DNA from: Streptomyces sp. col6
Lineage (GTDB): Bacteria; Actinomycetota; Actinomycetes; Streptomycetales; Streptomycetaceae
Direction: 5' to 3'
Assembly (NCBI RefSeq): GCF_008042035.1
Contig: NZ_RDBL01000009.1
Location: forward strand, 154,884-218,883
Length of the DNA: 64,000 nucleotides
Below the pieces are notes generated by a model that saw nothing but the letters and a program-made list of their open reading frames with translations, did not search any database and had not been told where the DNA came from. How positions within the stretch are numbered: position 1 is the first letter of the stretch; each line of letters starts with the position of its first letter. Shown here one piece after another: positions 44,111 through 53,021 of this stretch. A program made the translations under genes and the position numbers.

Positions 44111-44970
44111 GCGAGGGCCCCTCCCGCCCCCTGAAACGGATCCAGGGCAGGAGAGGCGGGGCTGACACCGCAAGCTCGGCCGGCGCCGAACCGGCCAACC
44201 GGTTCAGGGATCCGGCGTTGATCGACGAGACATCTGCTGCTTTCGACGCGCTCTACGAGCAGGGCGAGGACTACAGCAGCAGTCGGGCCCGCGAGCACGG
44301 TATCGGCAGACCTGAACCGCAGGGCTAGCAGCGCGCCGAGTGCGAACGCGGCGGCCGCGATGCCGGCGGACAGGAGGGCCAGGAGCAAGCGGAGCCGGGG
44401 CGTAAGTCTGGGCGATGGTTCTCGCGCTGGCGTACCTGAGTGCGGGCGGCGGCGTACGGCTGGATGACGTATGGCTTCTTCCGGCGGTGAGAGAGTGGTG
44501 ATGCCCGCAGCGCCCAACATCGTGAACTCCACGGCCTCGCTGGGAGCCAAGCTCCCGTCTCTGACACCCTCGAAGATGTAGGGCTCATCCCCCTCCCTGG
44601 GGGTCAGGCTGATCCCGGTCGCGCGCCCCGTCCCCATATTGCGCAGGTAGTAAGCATTGCCGGATACAAGCTCGATGGCGAAGGTGGGACGGGGGCGGTT
44701 CGCCTCCGCCTCAGCAAGTCGACGCTCGGCAGCTTCCGCCCGCTGATCCATTAGGGCCTGCTCCGCCACGCGCCTTGACAGCCGAGCCTCTTCAACCGAA
44801 GCAACTGCGGCGTCAGCCGCCTTCACGGACGCGTCTGCCGACCGCTTCCCGTCCTTTGCCGCCCGCCAGCTGACGATGAGTGCCGCGCCCGCGAACACGA
44901 TTGCCGCGCAGGCACCAATGTTTGCCCATGGCCACGCCAAGACGGCACGGCCTACTTCTCCCCAGTTCAT
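44065..44970 (-). CDS. Hypothetical membrane-anchored protein, C-terminal half doubtful
   Basis: The first 165 residues are convincing: an N-terminal TM helix (IGACAAIVFAGAALIVSW), a long basic/alanine helix (ADASVKAADAAVASVEEARL, likely coiled coil) and a beta-rich region (PTFAIELVSGNAYYLRNMGT, GRATGISLTPREGDEPYIFE). After about residue 185 the sequence becomes arginine/proline-rich, then has another hydrophobic segment (LLLALLSAGIAAAAFALGAL), and its end overlaps the acetyltransferase gene. The original C-terminus has probably been lost through an indel or deletion near 44430. Function unknown. Confidence 0.5.
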   Translation of the reverse strand: MNWGEVGRAVLAWPWANIGACAAIVFAGAALIVSWRAAKDGKRSADASVKAADAAVASVEEARLSRRVAEQALMDQRAEAAERRLAEAEANRPRPTFAIELVSGNAYYLRNMGTGRATGISLTPREGDEPYIFEGVRDGSLAPSEAVEFTMLGAAGITTLSPPEEAIRHPAVRRRPHSGTPAREPSPRLTPRLRLLLALLSAGIAAAAFALGALLALRFRSADTVLAGPTAAVVLALLVERVESSRCLVDQRRIPEPVGRFGAGRACGVSPASPALDPFQGAGGALAHNWRVNSWRSAKFS

Positions 44971-45069
44971 GGCGGGAGATTACGGCTGGCGGCATTCTGC
45001 ATGGGGCGGAAGGCCGACAATCCGAGCACCTCGAAGCCACCATCCGCTGGCGCACGGTGGTTGAGCGGC

Positions 45070-45450
45070 TCAGTCGACTGTTTTGGCCCGGTTGGTGCGC
45101 AGGCGTTGCAGGTGCTGCTGGACGGCGTTCCGGCTGAAGCTCAGGCATTTGACCTGGCTGTCGAGGCGGGCGAATTCGGCGTCGAACAGTGCGACCAGGT
45201 CCTCTTCGCCGTCTGCTTCGTCCCCGTCCACCTGGTTCGGTTGGTTCTCCTGGAGCAGCGGCAGGATCAGTCTGGTCGGCAGCCCTGATCTGACCAGGCT
45301 GCTCACCAGCTTTGCCTGTTCGACGTCCGCCTCCTGATAGTGCCGGTAGCCGCTCGGTGCGCGCTCCGGCCTCAACAGCCCCCGCTCCTCGTAGTACCGC
45401 AGCATCCGGATCGGAATCCTGGTGCGCTTGGACAGCTCGCCGATCCGCAT
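45070..45450 (-). CDS. MerR-family regulator of a divergent MFS pump
   Basis: 126 residues from ATG 45450. The MerR winged helix reads MRIGELSKRTRIPIRMLRYY, EERGLLRPERAPSGYRHYQE. A coiled-coil dimer helix follows (DAEFARLDSQVKCLSFSRNA). No cysteine cluster of metal sensors is present, so it is more like drug- or stress-sensing members. It is divergent from the MFS gene at 45500 with only 49 bases between; a dyad sits inside the promoter spacer of that gene. Confidence 0.85.
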   Translation of the reverse strand: MRIGELSKRTRIPIRMLRYYEERGLLRPERAPSGYRHYQEADVEQAKLVSSLVRSGLPTRLILPLLQENQPNQVDGDEADGEEDLVALFDAEFARLDSQVKCLSFSRNAVQQHLQRLRTNRAKTVD

Positions 45451-45460
45451 GAACCGCTCC

Positions 45461-45492
45461 TTGACTCTCACATGAATGTGAGACTTTACGGT
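45461..45492 (+). promoter_or_regulatory. MerR-type promoter of the MFS pump with operator in the spacer
   Basis: TTGACT (45461-45466), 20 bases, TACGGT (45487-45492). The spacer contains CTCACAT (45467-45473) and ATGTGAG (45476-45482), a perfect 7-2-7 dyad. A long spacer with the operator between the boxes is the MerR hallmark. Transcription would begin about seven bases after the -10, at or next to the ATG at 45500, so the mRNA may be leaderless. Confidence 0.7.
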
Positions 45493-45499
45493 ACCGGTC

Positions 45500-46783
45500 A
45501 TGAGTACTCAACCCACCGAAATTACTGCGGAAGCGCCGCCCAGGCTGCCCTGGGGAGCACTGCTTCTTCTCTCGGGCGCGGCCTTCGCCACCGTCACCAC
45601 CGAACTGCTGCCCGCGAGCATGCTGCTGCAGCTCAGCGACGGCCTGGACATCACACCCGCGACCGCCGGCGGACTGGTCGGCGCATGGGCGCTGACTATC
45701 GCCGTGGCCAGCGTCCCGCTGACCCGGCTGACTGCACGCGTACCGCGCCGACGGCTCTTCACCCTCATTCTGCTGCTGCTCGCCCTCGCGACCACCGGCA
45801 CCGCGCTCGCCCCCTCGTACGGGTGGGCGCTCACCAGCCGTATCACCGCCGCCGCCGCGCACGGCCTCTTCTGGTCGCTGCTCGTGCCAACAGTGGCCAC
45901 ACTCGTCCCGCCGGCGCGGACCGGCCGGGCCGTCTCGGTAGTGCTGGCCGGTCCCGCGATGGCCAGCATCATCGGCATTCCGCTCGGCGCTACCATCGGC
46001 GTCTCTCTCGGGTGGCGGGTCTCCTTCGGCGCATTGGCGGCGCTGCTCGCGCTGGCGGCCCTGGGCATCCGTTCCCTGCCGCTTACGGACGCGCCCCGGC
46101 CAGCCGTGCGGCAGGAAGGCCGAGACCCGGCACTGTGGACCGTACTCGGCGTCGCGCTGGCCGGAGGGCTCGTCATCACCGGCCACTTCCTGCTTTACAC
46201 GTACATCGCACCGCTGCTCAAACAGTTCGGCGGATACGACAACGCCACCAGCGGCATACTGCTGTTCGTCTTCGGAGTGGCCGGGGTGGTCGGCACCCTC
46301 GGGGCCGGATCACTCTCCGACCGGTTCCCGCGGCAGGCGCTCAGCTGGGTCAGCGCCGCCTTCGCCGGCAGCGCCGCCTCACTGCTCCTACTCGATCTCC
46401 ATCTTGCCGTGGCAGTCGTGGTGATCGCAGGCTGGGGCGTACTCATCGGGTTGCTGCCACCGGTGTTCCAGATGCACCTGCTACGGATCGCCTCCCCCGG
46501 CCGGGAGGCCGCCTCCGGGGCGATCGGCATCACCGTACTCAACCTCGGTATCGCCACCGGGGCGACGCTCGGCGGGGCGGTACTCGACAACTGGCAGGCC
46601 CGAGCCCTCCCCGCCGTCGCCGCCGCGGTCATCGCCGCAGCCACCTTCGGACTGGTGGTCAACGGACTCCGGGGCCGGTCCGCCACCGGCGAGAAATCCG
46701 GAGCTGAGCACACCGACGTGGTCCGAGAAGGTGACGACACGGCAAGCACAGGTGCACAGGATCCCTCCGTCGCAGAGGCGTGA
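45500..46783 (+). CDS. MFS transporter (12 TM, DHA1-like)
   Basis: 427 residues. The first helix is LPWGALLLLSGAAFATVTTE, then LLPASMLLQLSDGLDITPAT; motif-A-like RLTARVPRRRLFTLI follows helix 2. IIGIPLGATIGVSLGWRVSF is in the middle of the N-terminal bundle, FHFLLYTYIAPLL-like helices follow, and the C-terminal 30 residues are hydrophilic. The family includes arabinose/drug exporters (AraJ/CmlA-like). Controlled by the divergent MerR regulator, so probably a drug-inducible exporter. Confidence 0.85.
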   Translation: MSTQPTEITAEAPPRLPWGALLLLSGAAFATVTTELLPASMLLQLSDGLDITPATAGGLVGAWALTIAVASVPLTRLTARVPRRRLFTLILLLLALATTGTALAPSYGWALTSRITAAAAHGLFWSLLVPTVATLVPPARTGRAVSVVLAGPAMASIIGIPLGATIGVSLGWRVSFGALAALLALAALGIRSLPLTDAPRPAVRQEGRDPALWTVLGVALAGGLVITGHFLLYTYIAPLLKQFGGYDNATSGILLFVFGVAGVVGTLGAGSLSDRFPRQALSWVSAAFAGSAASLLLLDLHLAVAVVVIAGWGVLIGLLPPVFQMHLLRIASPGREAASGAIGITVLNLGIATGATLGGAVLDNWQARALPAVAAAVIAAATFGLVVNGLRGRSATGEKSGAEHTDVVREGDDTASTGAQDPSVAEA

Positions 46784-47166
46784 GGGAAGCGGCTGTGCCG
46801 GCCGCTGTATCAGAGAGAGCGACCATGCGGCGGGGGTCTCGCGGGCCGCGGTGGTGGCTGGCGGAACGCGTCGATCGAATCGGTGACCGCCAGGGCGTGC
46901 GGGGCGTCGGCTTTCGCCGCGCCACGGGCCGTGTCGCCCAGACGGTGGCTTCCGGAGCATTTCCCTCCAGCCCCGGAAGCCACAGCCCCCAGCACGACCG
47001 GGGTGAGTACCCGAGAAACATCGCCGCCGACCTACGACACAACGCGAGAAGCCCTCACCGGCCCCTCGCTCTCCTCGGGATCACATGATCACCAATCCGG
47101 GCGAAGCACCACTTTGCCGAGGCCCTGTCTCCCGAAGGAGAGCATGGGCGGCCAGAAGCTTCCAAC
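46784..47166. other. Intergenic region with a hairpin
   Basis: No gene. TGGCTTCCGG (46946-46955) and CCGGAAGCCA (46973-46982) form a 10-bp perfect stem with a 17-nt loop, a possible terminator for the pump, although it lies 160 bases past the stop. Confidence 0.4.
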
Positions 47167-47343
47167 GTGGAGTTCGGCCTCGACATCATCCAGCGCAAGA
47201 TCGTCCTCGGCTGCCCACCCGACTGTCCCAATCCCGAACGCAACCGCTACCTGATCTGGGTCGCCCACCGCCACGGCGCACCCGTGTGCCAGACCCTCCC
47301 GGACACCATCGCGGCCTCCCTATCCGTCGTCGCCTCCGGGTAG
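47167..47343 (+). pseudogene. Hypothetical C-terminal fragment
   Basis: Reads VEFGLDIIQRKIVLGCPPDC, PNPERNRYLIWVAHRHGAPV and ends TLPDTIAASLSVVASG. It is coherent and could start at the GTG, but no ribosome site precedes it. Probably a tail of a deleted gene; function unknown. Confidence 0.35.
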
Positions 47344-47353
47344 GTCGGAACTT

Positions 47354-47466
47354 TCAGATCACACCCTCGAACTGTTCCCGCAGCCGGGCGGGATGCGGCC
47401 CGTACTCGCCGACCGGCAGGTACGGCTCGAAGTAGTCCCAGCCCTCGTCAGCCAGTTGTGCGCGGG
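47354..47466 (-). mobile_element. IS5 transposase N-terminal scrap
   Basis: Reads LADEGWDYFEPYLPVGEYGP then HPARLREQFEGVI and a stop. This is the first conserved block of IS5 transposases, with the catalytic part removed by the stop. Confidence 0.55.
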
Positions 47467-47486
47467 ACGCCGAGGCCGAGGTCTCG

Positions 47487-47725
47487 GGGCTCGGGTGCGC
47501 CGGCTCTCGCGGTCGACGTGCCCGCACCGGAGGCAGGACTGCGAGGTGCAGGCACGGCTGATGCGGTCACGTCACGCCGTATCTGTGACCGATCAGGAGC
47601 GAGGTGCGGTCGGCAGGGCCGCAGGATCCACCCCGGAGAGTTCGACGATGCGGTGCGCCGGGAGGCCGGCGGCCAGAGCTTTGTGGAGCAGGGCGTCGCG
47701 CCCCTCCTCGCTGTCACGGTAAGAC
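47487..47725. repeat. Copy 1 of a 235-bp direct repeat (with TnpB zinc-ribbon scrap)
   Basis: Nearly identical to 57881-58113 in the same orientation. On the minus strand the left part reads ACTSQSCLRCGHVDRESRRT, a TnpB (IS200/IS605-type) zinc ribbon. The right part is the C-terminus of the hypothetical protein at 47593. This copy keeps the complete downstream gene; the other is cut short. Confidence 0.75.
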
Positions 47726-48024
47726 AGCAGTTCCTTCTCGACGGCCGCCACCTGGTCGGTGGCGGCAGCCCGGCGAACCCGCTCCAGCTCCTCCTCGGTC
47801 AGCGGCACCGGGAGCCGTTCTGCTCCCTCGGGAATCATCCCGGTCTCCTCAGGCGGCACGACGTGCAGCGCCGGAGACGCGGCATCGGTCTGGTGGGCAT
47901 CGAGCCAGGCCCGCACGGCCGGTGTCTGCAGGCACTCCAGCCCTCCGGTGAGGGATACGGGCATCGCCTGCCAGCCCGATCCCGGGGCACCGTCGGCGAG
48001 GAAGAGATAAGCGTCGTCGGTCAT
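47593..48024 (-). CDS. Hypothetical protein (143 aa)
   Basis: Complete frame from MTDDAYLFLADGAPGSGWQA to a C-terminus LPAHRIVELSGVDPAALPTA. The last third (SYRDSEEGRDALLHKALAAG) looks like a helix-turn-helix-type helical pair that could bind DNA or protein; the N-terminal half is unassigned. It sits directly beside a TnpB zinc-ribbon scrap. A truncated second copy of its C-terminus is present at 57980-58113. Confidence 0.6.
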   Translation of the reverse strand: MTDDAYLFLADGAPGSGWQAMPVSLTGGLECLQTPAVRAWLDAHQTDAASPALHVVPPEETGMIPEGAERLPVPLTEEELERVRRAAATDQVAAVEKELLSYRDSEEGRDALLHKALAAGLPAHRIVELSGVDPAALPTAPRS

Positions 48025-48530
48025 GATGGGTCACTTTCCAGCGTCGGCTGTGGCGGTGTTGTGCACCCACTTACCCGCTCTGGCCTAGCCGTATCCGGTT
48101 GGCGTGCTGCGATCGGCTGTTCGGGTCGTACGCGACACACCGTCCCGGGACCTGAAGGTGCCCCTCGCACTCGTGAAACTGCTGGGCCGTGTCCGAAACC
48201 TCGCCCCAGGGCGCACGTCACGGCGAGGCCCGGAATGGTTGCACATGCAGGGGCCGCACGGCGACATTGCGTCATCGCGGGCTGACACGGGAATGGTCGG
48301 CTGCACATACACAGGCGGGTGAACCGGCGTTTGCATCCCTGTTTCAGGGAGATCTGGAAATGGTCGGCACGTCGCCTCCATCTCGCGTTCCCCGGAGGCG
48401 GCCGTCGCCGGTGCGGTGCGGAGAAGAGTATCGGGGGAGCCCTCATACTCGGTTCGGTGTCCGCAGGCCATGCTCCGAGGTGCTGCGGGCACACATCTGC
48501 TAACACCGAAAGAGAAACAGAGGGAGTGGC
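48025..48530. other. Long gap upstream of the PRC-barrel gene
   Basis: About 500 bases with no convincing gene on either strand. The right part should contain the PRC-barrel promoter; I could not match a stress-sigma consensus with confidence. Confidence 0.4.
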
Positions 48531-48881
48531 ATGTTTGAAGCGGAGAATATCCGGGACTGGCGGGACCTTGACGTGGTGGACGTTGAGGGGGACAAGATCG
48601 GATCCCTGGAATCCATTTACGTCGCAACCGCCACCGACCAGCCCGCCTTCGCGGGCGTCACGATCGGACGACTGACCCGGAGACGGATCGCTTTCGTGCC
48701 GCTGGACAAGGCCGTGGTGTCACCCTCATACCTGAAGGTGGCGTGGTCGAAGCAGCTCGTCAAGGAAGCCCCATCCATCAATACCGACGGAGAATTGCTG
48801 GCTGAGGAAGAAAGGGAAATCTTCGATCACTACGGCTTGGATTACGGAACGGGGACCGGCCGTCGGCTGGCCCGACGCTGA
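48531..48881 (+). CDS. PRC-barrel domain protein
   Basis: 116 residues, AGAGGGAG upstream of the ATG. The N-terminal 80 residues fit a PRC-barrel: NIRDWRDLDVVDVEGDKIGS, LESIYVATATDQPAFAGVTI, RRRIAFVPLDKAVVSPSYLK. The domain occurs in RimM, photosynthetic reaction centres and stress-induced actinobacterial proteins. The C-terminal helix (EEEREIFDHYGLDYG) is typical of the Streptomyces versions. It is alone, with no RimM-like partner; a stress role is inferred. Confidence 0.85.
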   Translation: MFEAENIRDWRDLDVVDVEGDKIGSLESIYVATATDQPAFAGVTIGRLTRRRIAFVPLDKAVVSPSYLKVAWSKQLVKEAPSINTDGELLAEEEREIFDHYGLDYGTGTGRRLARR

Positions 48882-49048
48882 TCGAGGTACTGAGCCGAGA
48901 GCAACGCGCGCAGCGGCGCGGCAACACGCACCCCGCCCGCCTCACGGCTGCCTCGACCCGGGCGGCGACTGCCAGATGCGCCCCCGCGCGGTGCCGTCCG
49001 GGCGGAGCCGGTGGCCTGGGTCCGGGCCCGGGTGCCGTCGGTGTTGAG

Positions 49049-49390
49049 TCAGGCGCCACAGGGCGTGTCGTTGTTCTTCAACGAGTGCGTGGCGTCGTTC
49101 ATGCCGTAGGAGCGAAGGTCTGCGATCGTGCCGCCTTCGCGTCCCACGCAGACCTGGGACGCGGTGTAGTTGTCCTTGGCGTAGACCCTCGCGGTGCGCC
49201 CGCTGTTGTTGATGACGGAGCTCCCGGCGCCGCGAATGTAGTCGGGCAGGTGTCGCACCGAATCGTCGGTGGCGCGTTTGACGTAGAGCTGGCCGACGAA
49301 GTTGATGTCAGGGTAGATGCACACGAACCCGTCGGGGCAGGCGATCTTGTCCTGGGGCGTGGCCCCCGGGCTGGTGGGTTGAAGCGCGTC
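49049..49390 (-). pseudogene. Peptidase inhibitor I36-type protein, signal peptide lost
   Basis: Mature-type sequence: KIACPDGFVCIYPDINFVGQ, LYVKRATDDSVRHLPDYIRG, AGSSVINNSGRTARVYAKDN and a final NNDTPCGA. Cysteines and the CxxGxxCxY start match the I36 (beta/gamma-crystallin-like) inhibitor family, usually secreted. No signal peptide or start codon remains: upstream the frame runs into the N-terminus of the divergent gene. It was probably cut by a deletion near 49390. Confidence 0.6.
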
Positions 49391-49479
49391 TACGTGGCGA
49401 CTATGTCGCTGGACCAGACCGGCAAGGGGCAGGCCCGCTGGACCAAGCACCGGAACTTTCCGAAAGCCACGCGGAGCTT

Positions 49480-50475
49480 TTGTCCGATCTGAGTGGAATC
49501 GTTTGTGACTATCCTTCTGAAGACCCCGCAGTGGTGCTGACGGGCCTCGCTGCGGACACATCCGGCGCCCTGACCCGCCATGGAACGCCCGCGGGTCGCC
49601 GGGAGCTGACGGGCTATACCGTTCTCCTCCATGCCACGTCCTGGTATGCGACTTCCGGCCGGATACTCAACCGGCCCCTGCTCGACGCCTACGCCGATGT
49701 CCTCAACCGCATCCGGGCGACGTTCGCCCCGGCGGTGTGCCGCTGTGCGCTGGGACATCCGAGCGACATTCTCAGCGACGACCGCGAGCACATGGTCGAG
49801 TTCGGGGTGAGCCTGCTGACCACGGCCGGGAGGGAGATCATCTCTGCGGACTACGGGGTTGAGGACAACGATATAGCTGTCCTGGACTGTCCGGCCTTCC
49901 TGTCCGACCTTGCCGACACGGCCAAGGAGGTCGTCCACGGAGGTATCGAAAGGCTCTTCGGCGAGATCGACGTCTCCCATCTCGACGCCGCTTTCCTCCG
50001 CAACGGCGGCCGTATCGAGTTCACCGCCGTCCAGGACGCACTCTCTCGCACCTGGGAGGACAACGCCGGGCCGGTCGGGCTATGGTGCGCGCGAAGGTGG
50101 CTGGCCGGGCAGGTCAACAAGGACGAACGGATCGGCGTGATGCTGTGCATGCGCATGGTCATCCAGAACTCGTACGAGGGCCTGCCCCCCTCTTACTCGC
50201 GCGTCATGCAAGCTGCCCTGAAGACCGTCGACCTCAACGCCGCATGCAGCCACCCAATCCACCCATGGTCCGCAGTCGCCGACCGTCGCGCGGCCGTCCT
50301 GCATCTCTGCGCGCCAGCAGAGCATCCCGACTCTCCGGTGCCTCCCGAGCTGTCGGCGCGCGAGCTGTGGGAATGCCCGGGCCAGTACCTTGAGCTTGCG
50401 CGGGCAGGCCTGCGCACCATCTCGCGCTGGAACTCCAAGACAACCCCTACCGCGTTCGAGGGCACCGGCCCCTGA
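49480..50475 (+). CDS. Hypothetical protein (331 aa), start uncertain
   Basis: Begins MSDLSGIVCDYPSEDPAVVL with a TTG start and ends RWNSKTTPTAFEGTGP. It is soluble, cysteine-containing and helical (LLDAYADVLNRIRATFAP, CRCALGHPSDILSDDREHMV, RWLAGQVNKDERIGVMLCMR). The frame stays open upstream to 49385 (QAPELSESHAELLSDLSG), so the true N-terminus may have been removed with the start of the neighbouring inhibitor gene. I do not recognise the family. Confidence 0.6.
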   Translation: MSDLSGIVCDYPSEDPAVVLTGLAADTSGALTRHGTPAGRRELTGYTVLLHATSWYATSGRILNRPLLDAYADVLNRIRATFAPAVCRCALGHPSDILSDDREHMVEFGVSLLTTAGREIISADYGVEDNDIAVLDCPAFLSDLADTAKEVVHGGIERLFGEIDVSHLDAAFLRNGGRIEFTAVQDALSRTWEDNAGPVGLWCARRWLAGQVNKDERIGVMLCMRMVIQNSYEGLPPSYSRVMQAALKTVDLNAACSHPIHPWSAVADRRAAVLHLCAPAEHPDSPVPPELSARELWECPGQYLELARAGLRTISRWNSKTTPTAFEGTGP

Positions 50476-50838
50476 CGCTTGACGCGCTCTCGGGAGTCCG
50501 AGCCGGCGTCAGCCCTTGGGCGTAGCTGCGGAAGCCGGCGAGCCTCACACACTTCGGCGGGCTGGAGGGGCAAAGGCGTCTCACTCGCCGTCGACCGTCG
50601 GCTTCGCCGCGTGCTATAGCAGAGCGACACGGGCGGGCAGCGTCCTGCGGGCGCTTCGGATCGGTGGCTGTCGGTTCAGATATGGAGCTTCGACTGGTCC
50701 GGAAGGTCCGGCCGATAGAAGTCCTAGAGGCTGTTGTCTTTCCGAGTGTCATGACGATGTTTTCGCTGGTCAGAGGTATTGGTGGCGTCCGTGAGGGAGT
50801 GACGGATCGTTGTTTCGTCGCTCTCGTGGAGGTCGTGG
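50476..50838. other. Left flank of a mobile-element gene
   Basis: No gene. The last ~100 bases resemble 59745-59860, the upstream region of a paralogous gene (CTGTTGTCTTTCCGAG-type block in both), so this is probably the terminus of a repeated element. Confidence 0.4.
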
Positions 50839-51387
50839 ATGCCGTCGGTTGTCGGACTGCTGGAACAGCACAAGCTTGCCGCCCGTCGTCGTGTGGACGG
50901 GCTGCGCGAGGAGGCTGACCGGATCCAGGCCGAGCTCGCGGCGGCCGAGCAGGAGTGGATGGAGTGGACGATCGCCCATGAGCGTGTGGGTGCGGTGCTG
51001 TCCGCGCCGGGCGGGAGTCCAACTGACGCGGTGGCCGCCGAGCGGCCGGGCGGTGCCGGGACGCAAGCTGGGGTGCAGGCGTCACCGCTCGTGGCGGCGA
51101 AGGCGAAGTCGCAGGTTCCGGTGAGGCGCGAGGCGCTGGCCGTGACGGCATTGTCGGCGGACTATCAGCGCATCCTGGCCGCGCTAGCGGATCGGGTCCG
51201 TCTCGGTCAGGGCCCGCTGACCTGCCAGGAGATGGCCTCCGCCTTCGGTATGGATGTGGTGCCGGCCAAGGTGGAGGCGTTGCGGTCTAAGGCGAAACGC
51301 CTGCTCGCGCGGGGCTGGCGGGCCGAGCCAGCGCCGGTCCGGTTCACGCTCGCGCGGGGCGTGAGCGGGTCAGGCGGCGGGTCATGA
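50839..51387 (+). CDS. Mobile-element-associated hypothetical protein
   Basis: 182 residues starting MPSVVGLLEQHKLAARRRVD. The first 60 residues form a coiled coil (LREEADRIQAELAAAEQEWM). A C-terminal segment (ALSADYQRILAALADRVRLG, LTCQEMASAFGMDVVPAKVE, ALRSKAKRLLARGWR) looks like a winged helix-turn-helix. A frameshifted paralogue lies at 59861. It ends overlapping the convergent IS5 transposase. It is likely an accessory gene of an IS/transposon; its role is unknown. Confidence 0.6.
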   Translation: MPSVVGLLEQHKLAARRRVDGLREEADRIQAELAAAEQEWMEWTIAHERVGAVLSAPGGSPTDAVAAERPGGAGTQAGVQASPLVAAKAKSQVPVRREALAVTALSADYQRILAALADRVRLGQGPLTCQEMASAFGMDVVPAKVEALRSKAKRLLARGWRAEPAPVRFTLARGVSGSGGGS

Positions 51388-51875
51388 CCATGGTCATTGA
51401 CCAGTAGACCATCGCTTCGGCGCTGGTAGTGCGGCGTTCGAAGTCGCGCGCCAGGCGTCGGCTTCGCATCAGGTGGGCGAAGAGCCGCTCGACGATCCGC
51501 CGCTTGGGCAGTGCGACGAAACCGCGCCTGTCGTCGCTGCGCTTGACGATCACCAGGACCAGGGCGAGCGTGGCCAGGCAGTGCTCGACGAGGCTGCCGG
51601 TGTAGCCGCCGTCGGCCCAGACGAGTTCCAGCCGGTGGTGGGCATCGGCCGCCCGCTGAAGCGGCACTTTCACGGCGGCACGGTCGCCGATGTCCGGGGC
51701 GGTGACCATCACGCCCAGCAGAAGGCCGAGGGTGTCGACCACGACATGCCGCTTGCGCCCGTTGATCTGCTTCCCGCCGTCGAAGCCGCGGCTGTCGGCG
51801 CCGATCACGGCGTCCGCTTTGACCGACTGCGAGTCGATCACGCCGGCCGTCGGCTCCGCATCCCGCCCCGCCACG
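51344..51875 (-). mobile_element. IS5-family transposase, N-terminally truncated
   Basis: Reads GRDAEPTAGVIDSQSVKADA, ADSRGFDGGKQINGRKRHVV, VVDTLGLLLGVMVTAPDIGD, LVWADGGYTGSLVEHCLATL and RRIVERLFAHLMRSRRLARD. All three DDE residues are in place (VIDSQSVK, WADGGY, IVERLFAHL), but about 90 N-terminal residues are missing beyond 51875. Confidence 0.75.
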
Positions 51876-51936
51876 CCTCCTGGCGGACCCGACCAGGCAG
51901 CCGGTCATGCCCTGACCAGCACTTACGGGACAACTT

Positions 51937-52929
51937 CTAGGGCATCGCCCTCGTATGGCGGAGCGAAGTCGGGTAGGGGTCGGGGTCGCTGTCCTTGGGT
52001 CCCGGTGGGCCGAGCCGGTGGTCGAGCGCGGCACCGACCTCGGGGCAGTTCTTGCGGATGACGTCGAGGAAGGCGTTCAGTGCCGGGGAACGGTCCCGGG
52101 CGTTGAAGGACAGGACCAGATTGGGCAGAGGCGTGCGCGGGGTCACCTCGCAGAACCACGTGCCCCGCCGTGGGGCCGCCAGCATGCGGGAGGGTCCCAG
52201 ACCGACGCCCACCCCGCAGGCCGCGAGTCCGATGATGGTGTGGATGTCCCTCGCGACGGTCGCGCCGGAGAGCGCCTTGGAGTCCTTGCCCAGGAGGGCT
52301 CGCAGCCCGGTGACGACGGCGGGCTCGTCCTCGCCCGGCGCTACGATCAGCGGCTGTCGCCGCAGCTGGTCCACGTCCACCGAGGACTGACCCGCGTACG
52401 GATGCGTGCTGCTCATGACCGCGACCAGGTGGTCGTGCCCGATCGGCACCGAAACCAGCTGCTCGGCCCCGATGCCCCCGGGCCGGCCGAGGCCGATTGC
52501 CGCGTCCAGTTCGCCGGTGACGAGCGCGGCCGTGCCGCGGCTGGTCGCCATCTCGTGCAGTTCCAGCCGCACGTCGGGCCGTTCACGGCCGAACCGGCCA
52601 AGGACGTCCGGCAGGGGTTCGAGCAGCGCCGAGGCAATGAAACCCAGGCGCAGTCGGCCCGTCTCGCCGCGTGCTGCCCTGGCCGCGTCGACCGAGGCCG
52701 CCGCGATCTCGTCGAGCGCCCTGCGCGCCCGGCAGAGGAAGGCCGCGCCCGCAGCCGTCGGAAACACTCCCTGGCGGGTGCGATCGAACAACCGGGCGCC
52801 CACTTCCCGTTCGAGGTCGGCGATCTGCTTGGACAGCGGGGGCTGCGCAATGCCCAGCGCACCGGCCGCCCGGCCGAAGTGTTCGTGCTCGGCGAGGGTA
52901 AGTGCGTACCTCAGGTGCCGCGCCTCCAT
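51937..52929 (-). CDS. LysR-family transcriptional regulator
   Basis: 330 residues, ATG 52929 with GGGAGG upstream. The helix-turn-helix reads MEARHLRYALTLAEHEHFGR, AAGALGIAQPPLSKQIADLE, VGARLFDRTRQGVFPTAAGA. The effector domain follows (RLRLGFIASALLEPLPDVLG) with two alpha/beta lobes. It is divergent from an alpha/beta hydrolase, and a LysR-type dyad lies between them, so it most likely activates that gene with an unknown co-inducer. Confidence 0.9.
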   Translation of the reverse strand: MEARHLRYALTLAEHEHFGRAAGALGIAQPPLSKQIADLEREVGARLFDRTRQGVFPTAAGAAFLCRARRALDEIAAASVDAARAARGETGRLRLGFIASALLEPLPDVLGRFGRERPDVRLELHEMATSRGTAALVTGELDAAIGLGRPGGIGAEQLVSVPIGHDHLVAVMSSTHPYAGQSSVDVDQLRRQPLIVAPGEDEPAVVTGLRALLGKDSKALSGATVARDIHTIIGLAACGVGVGLGPSRMLAAPRRGTWFCEVTPRTPLPNLVLSFNARDRSPALNAFLDVIRKNCPEVGAALDHRLGPPGPKDSDPDPYPTSLRHTRAMP

Positions 52930-52944
52930 GCCAACCTCCCAGCC

Positions 52945-52959
52945 ATACCTCACATGTAT
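52945..52959. promoter_or_regulatory. LysR-type binding dyad
   Basis: ATAC-N7-GTAT (ATACCTCACATGTAT) matches the T-N11-A LysR motif with symmetric arms. It lies 16 bases upstream of the LysR ATG and 62 upstream of the hydrolase. Confidence 0.55.
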
Positions 52960-53021
52960 CGTCGGCCAGCTTGCCAGATCTTTCACTGGATAACCGGGGC
53001 CGGGTCGCGTGGAATGCGGTC

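Noticed and set aside
44200..44330. Plus-strand mini-gene reading LIDETSAAFDALYEQGEDYS
   Set aside because: Protein-like, but without a start codon and overlapping a longer minus-strand frame; evidence is too thin to call either strand.
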